Of a stretch of 7,976 nt of DNA, positions 5,797 to 7,976 are shown one piece after another. The position numbers and the translations under genes are program-made. The notes under the pieces are model-generated. The model had not been told where the DNA came from. It ran no database searches and saw nothing but the letters and a program-made list of their open reading frames with translations. Every line of letters starts with the position of its first letter. The first letter of the stretch is position 1. Source of the stretch: an uncultured Clostridia bacterium (lineage in GTDB: Bacteria; Bacillota; Clostridia; Oscillospirales; Ruminococcaceae); assembly GCA_946533615.1 (NCBI GenBank), contig CAMNBY010000231.1:1-7976 (forward strand), given 5' to 3'.

Positions 5797-6540
5797 TTGG
5801 CAAAGACTTGTAAGTCATGCGGCGCGTTCTATTCGGGCGAGTACTGCGATAAATGCGGCTACGGCAAGCCCGATGTCAAGAGCAAGTCGCTGGAAAAGCT
5901 GAAAAAACAGGCCAGACGCAAGCCCGACCGCTTTATGAGCGCCGAGGAAAAGCAGAAGGTCTATGCTGCCGAGCGCCGGGAGCGTGAAAGGAAGCGTCAG
6001 AGCGGAGCCCGTGCGGCCGCCGATCCAAACGGCAGGCGCAACCTGCTGATCGCTGTTGCGGTGGTGACGGTGATAGTCGTGCTCTATGCGCTGATAAGCG
6101 GCGGCGTGATATTCAACGGCAGCAAGAACGATGTCATCGAGCAGTACTTCAGGGCGCTGGACGAGAACGACTTCGACAAGTTCACAAAGGCGGTCGCCCC
6201 GGAGATCGAGGACATTTACAAGAAGGAGCGCAGCGACCTTGGCCTCGGCAAAGAGGAATATATGAAGCGCTTCAAGCAGGATCTTGAGGCCTATTACGGC
6301 ACAGGGCTGACAATAAGCGTCTCCATCGGCCGCGAGGAGGAGCTTGACAAAGAGGACTTCGACGAGATGCTAAAGGGGTATAAGGAGGCCTATGGCTCCA
6401 ACCCGAGGCTCAGGGAGGCTTATGTAGTTTACTGCGAGGTGACCTACTCGGGCTCCGAGCGGACAGAGACCGTCCAGTACGAGGTCTACGCGGGCCGCAG
6501 GTTCTTAAAGTGGCGGCTATATAATGTAGAGATCGCATAG
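5797..6540 (+). CDS. Zinc-ribbon, single-pass membrane protein of unknown function
   Basis: I do not recognise a named family. The 247-residue protein starts with a short zinc ribbon (C5-x2-C8 and C17-x2-C20, AKTCKSCGAFYSGEYCDKCG). A basic, charged and probably helical region follows (about 28-81, rich in K, R and E). One membrane span is seen at about 82-103. The C-terminal domain (about 108-247) starts NDVIEQYFRALDENDFDKF and ends in beta-rich segments (YVVYCEVTYSG, TVQYEVYAGRRF, WRLYNVEIA), reminiscent of NTF2-like or DUF4878-type extracytoplasmic domains. The basic flank before the span suggests ribbon inside, C-terminal domain outside. The start is TTG at 5797, supported by GAGGT (5784-5788) 8 nt upstream and by the cysteine motif beginning at once. 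The 22-nt gap to glyQS and the lack of a promoter suggest co-transcription, but no functional link to tRNA charging is evident. Confidence 0.88.
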   Translation: MAKTCKSCGAFYSGEYCDKCGYGKPDVKSKSLEKLKKQARRKPDRFMSAEEKQKVYAAERRERERKRQSGARAAADPNGRRNLLIAVAVVTVIVVLYALISGGVIFNGSKNDVIEQYFRALDENDFDKFTKAVAPEIEDIYKKERSDLGLGKEEYMKRFKQDLEAYYGTGLTISVSIGREEELDKEDFDEMLKGYKEAYGSNPRLREAYVVYCEVTYSGSERTETVQYEVYAGRRFLKWRLYNVEIA

Positions 6541-6549
6541 TTTTATCTC

Positions 6550-6589
6550 AGGGATTTTATACTTGATGTGTGAAATCCCTTTGTATTTT
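6550..6589 (+). terminator. Weak terminator-like hairpin after the zinc-ribbon gene
   Basis: AGGGATTT (6550-6557) pairs perfectly over 8 bp with AAATCCCT (6573-6580). A 15-nt loop separates the arms, and an interrupted T-rich stretch (TTGTATTTT, 6581-6589) follows. The stem has few G-C pairs and the loop is large, so termination would be partial at best. No convincing promoter for the following ABC gene is seen: TTGATG at 6563 with TATTTT at 6584 has only a 15-nt spacer. Confidence 0.45.
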
Positions 6590-6612
6590 ATAAAAGAAAA
6601 GAGGAACCGAAC

Positions 6613-7563
6613 ATGAGCGAAACAGTTGTCAGTATACGCGGGCTGGTAAAGAAGTACAAGGAGATCACCGCCCTTGACGGGCTTTCGCTGGAGATAAAGG
6701 AGGGCGAGGTCTTCGGCCTGCTGGGACCAAACGGCTCGGGCAAGACCACGACCATAAGCTGCCTCCTTTCGCTGCTGGAATATAACAGCGGCGAGATCGA
6801 GATCTTCGGCAAGCCCATGACCCCCGTAAGCTACGACATCAAGCGTGACATAGGTATCATCATGCAGAACGTGGCTGTCTTTGAGGAGCTTACCGTATTC
6901 GAGAACATCGACTACTTCTGCGGCCTGTATATCAAGGACAAGAAGACCCGCGAGAAGTATGTCGAGGAGGCCATAGAGTTCGTCGGGCTCTCGGATTTCA
7001 AGAAGTTCTATCCGAAGAAACTTTCGGGCGGCCTGCTGAGAAGGCTGAACATCGCCTGCGGCATCGCTCACAAGCCTAAGCTCATCATACTTGACGAGCC
7101 CACCGTGGCGGTTGACCCCCAGAGCCGCAACAAGATACTTGAGGGCATCGAGGAGCTTAACCGCGCAGGCGCCACCGTCATCTACACCTCTCACTATATG
7201 GAGGAGGTGGAGCAGATCTGCACACGCATCGCTATCATGGACAAGGGCAAGAAGATCGCCGAGGGCACCACCGCCGAGCTCAAAAAGATGATAAAGAACA
7301 CCGAGACCATCTCAATCGAGGTCAGGGAGCTTTCGGAGGATATAATGAAGCAGATGTCGGAGCTGCCCCATGTTTACAAGGCAGAGCAAAAGGAGAGCAA
7401 GCTCTATATCTACTGCTCGGGCGGCAAGCATAACCTTATCCGCGTGCTGAACGTTCTTCAGGAGCACGACATCTCCTTCGGCAGAGTCTACAGTGAGCTG
7501 CCTTCGCTCAACGACGTGTTCCTTGAGATCACCGGCAAGGCTCTGCGTGACAAGGAGGAATAA
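6613..7563 (+). CDS. ABC transporter ATP-binding protein (ABC-2 / CcmA-DrrA type)
   Basis: This is the cytoplasmic ATPase of an ABC-2 type exporter whose membrane part is encoded immediately downstream. The 316-residue protein carries Walker A GPNGSGKTT (38-46), Q-loop Q85 in IIMQNVAVFEELTV, signature LSGGL (137-141), Walker B LIILDEP (157-163), D-loop AVDP and switch histidine H194 in YTSHYMEE. The signature's fifth residue is leucine where glutamine is usual; this occurs in relatives and need not impair function. After the ATPase domain (to about residue 225), a C-terminal extension of about 90 residues ends SLNDVFLEITGKALRDKEE, typical of drug, lipid or antibiotic export ATPases (DUF4162-like). 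The ATG at 6613 has GAGGA (6601-6605) 7 nt upstream. The exported substrate is unknown. Confidence 0.94.
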   Translation: MSETVVSIRGLVKKYKEITALDGLSLEIKEGEVFGLLGPNGSGKTTTISCLLSLLEYNSGEIEIFGKPMTPVSYDIKRDIGIIMQNVAVFEELTVFENIDYFCGLYIKDKKTREKYVEEAIEFVGLSDFKKFYPKKLSGGLLRRLNIACGIAHKPKLIILDEPTVAVDPQSRNKILEGIEELNRAGATVIYTSHYMEEVEQICTRIAIMDKGKKIAEGTTAELKKMIKNTETISIEVRELSEDIMKQMSELPHVYKAEQKESKLYIYCSGGKHNLIRVLNVLQEHDISFGRVYSELPSLNDVFLEITGKALRDKEE

Positions 7564-7565
7564 GA

Positions 7566-7976
7566 ATGTTCTTCCACGACCTGAAATACGAGCTGCTTAC
7601 CATTCTTCGGACAAAGGCGGTCATCTTCTGGCTGATACTTTTTCCAATAGCGCTCGGCAGCTTCTTCAAGATCGCCTTTGACGGCATCTACGAAAAGACA
7701 ACAAAGTTCAGCGCCGTTCCTACAGCGGTAGTGAACGAGTCAAAGGACGCGAATTTCGACAGCATAATCAAACAGGTGAGTGGGGGCAGTGATCCGCTGC
7801 TTGAGGTGACCTATGCCGATACCGCCGAGGAGGCCGAGAAGCTTCTCCGTGACGGCGATGTGCAGGGCATCATCACAAAGACCGACAAGCTCACCCTGAC
7901 GGTCGCGGGCTCCGGCATCAACCAGACTATCCTCAAGGCCTTCACCGACAGCTACACCTTGCAGGAAGGCATAATC
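7566..7976 (+). CDS. ABC-2 type transporter permease, N-terminal part (cut by the window edge)
   Basis: The first 137 codons are present and stay open to the edge. The protein begins MFFHDLKYELLTILRTKAVI and has a membrane segment at about residues 18-38 (AVIFWLILFPIALGSFFKI). A long extracytoplasmic stretch follows, with SAVPTAVVNES (about 49-59) and repeated short hydrophobic strands (LLEVTYADTAEEAEKLLRDGDVQG is split between about 78 and 101). That is the usual layout of ABC-2 membrane proteins of the YhgE/NatB-like exporter group: one N-terminal span, a large external loop, then further spans, here beyond the window. The ATG comes 2 nt after the ATPase stop codon, and its ribosome site AAGGAGG (7552-7558) lies inside the ATPase gene. 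The two are thus probably translationally coupled and form one exporter. Confidence 0.9.
   Translation, partial: MFFHDLKYELLTILRTKAVIFWLILFPIALGSFFKIAFDGIYEKTTKFSAVPTAVVNESKDANFDSIIKQVSGGSDPLLEVTYADTAEEAEKLLRDGDVQGIITKTDKLTLTVAGSGINQTILKAFTDSYTLQEGII

Noticed and set aside
6563..6594. A promoter for the ABC-2 exporter genes (TTGATG with TATTTT or TATAAA)
   Set aside because: Spacings of 15 or 20 nt are poor, and the -35 candidate lies in the loop of the hairpin at 6550-6580. This is not enough to call.

Overview
The window looks like chromosome of a Gram-positive Bacillota of the class Clostridia, probably Ruminococcus-like (Oscillospiraceae). This rests on a T-box leader, strong AGGAGG-type ribosome binding sites, near-consensus sigma-A promoters, a single-chain (alpha2) glycyl-tRNA synthetase, and GC-rich genes separated by AT-rich gaps. 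The genus is inference. All genes run on the + strand except a fragment at the left edge.

Layout. Positions 1-159 (minus) hold the first 53 codons of an unidentified protein, with its own promoter at 203-231. The gene-free stretch 160-956 contains phased TTCA repeats (285-318), a strong + promoter (410-439), a complete T-box riboswitch (461-735) and a long post-terminator leader with 7-bp tandem repeats and a hairpin. This leads into ilvA (threonine deaminase with one ACT domain, 957-2159) and ridA (2207-2581), closed by a strong terminator (2610-2646). A second unit starts at the promoter at 2706-2734 and encodes a polar amino acid ABC permease (2817-3530) and its ATPase (3543-4301). No substrate-binding protein is seen with it. 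A third promoter (4320-4348) drives glyQS (4389-5774), followed after 22 bp by a zinc-ribbon, single-pass membrane protein of unknown function (5797-6540). After a weak hairpin come an ABC-2 type ATPase (6613-7563) and the start of its membrane partner (7566 to the right edge).

How the genes work together. The T-box has an ATC (Ile) triplet in its specifier loop, and its antiterminator bulge TGGT matches a tRNA ending in ACCA. Both fit tRNA-Ile. The leader would therefore switch on ilvA-ridA when charged tRNA-Ile is scarce, while the ACT domain allows feedback control of the enzyme. RidA clears the reactive enamine/imine that threonine deaminase releases. The rest is housekeeping and transport: amino acid uptake, glycine charging and an exporter of unknown substrate.

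I found no mobile element, CRISPR array, tRNA or rRNA, and no clear novel system. The best leads are the leader RNA ahead of the ABC permease, which has two mutually exclusive pairings, the phased TTCA repeats, and the unknown zinc-ribbon membrane protein.
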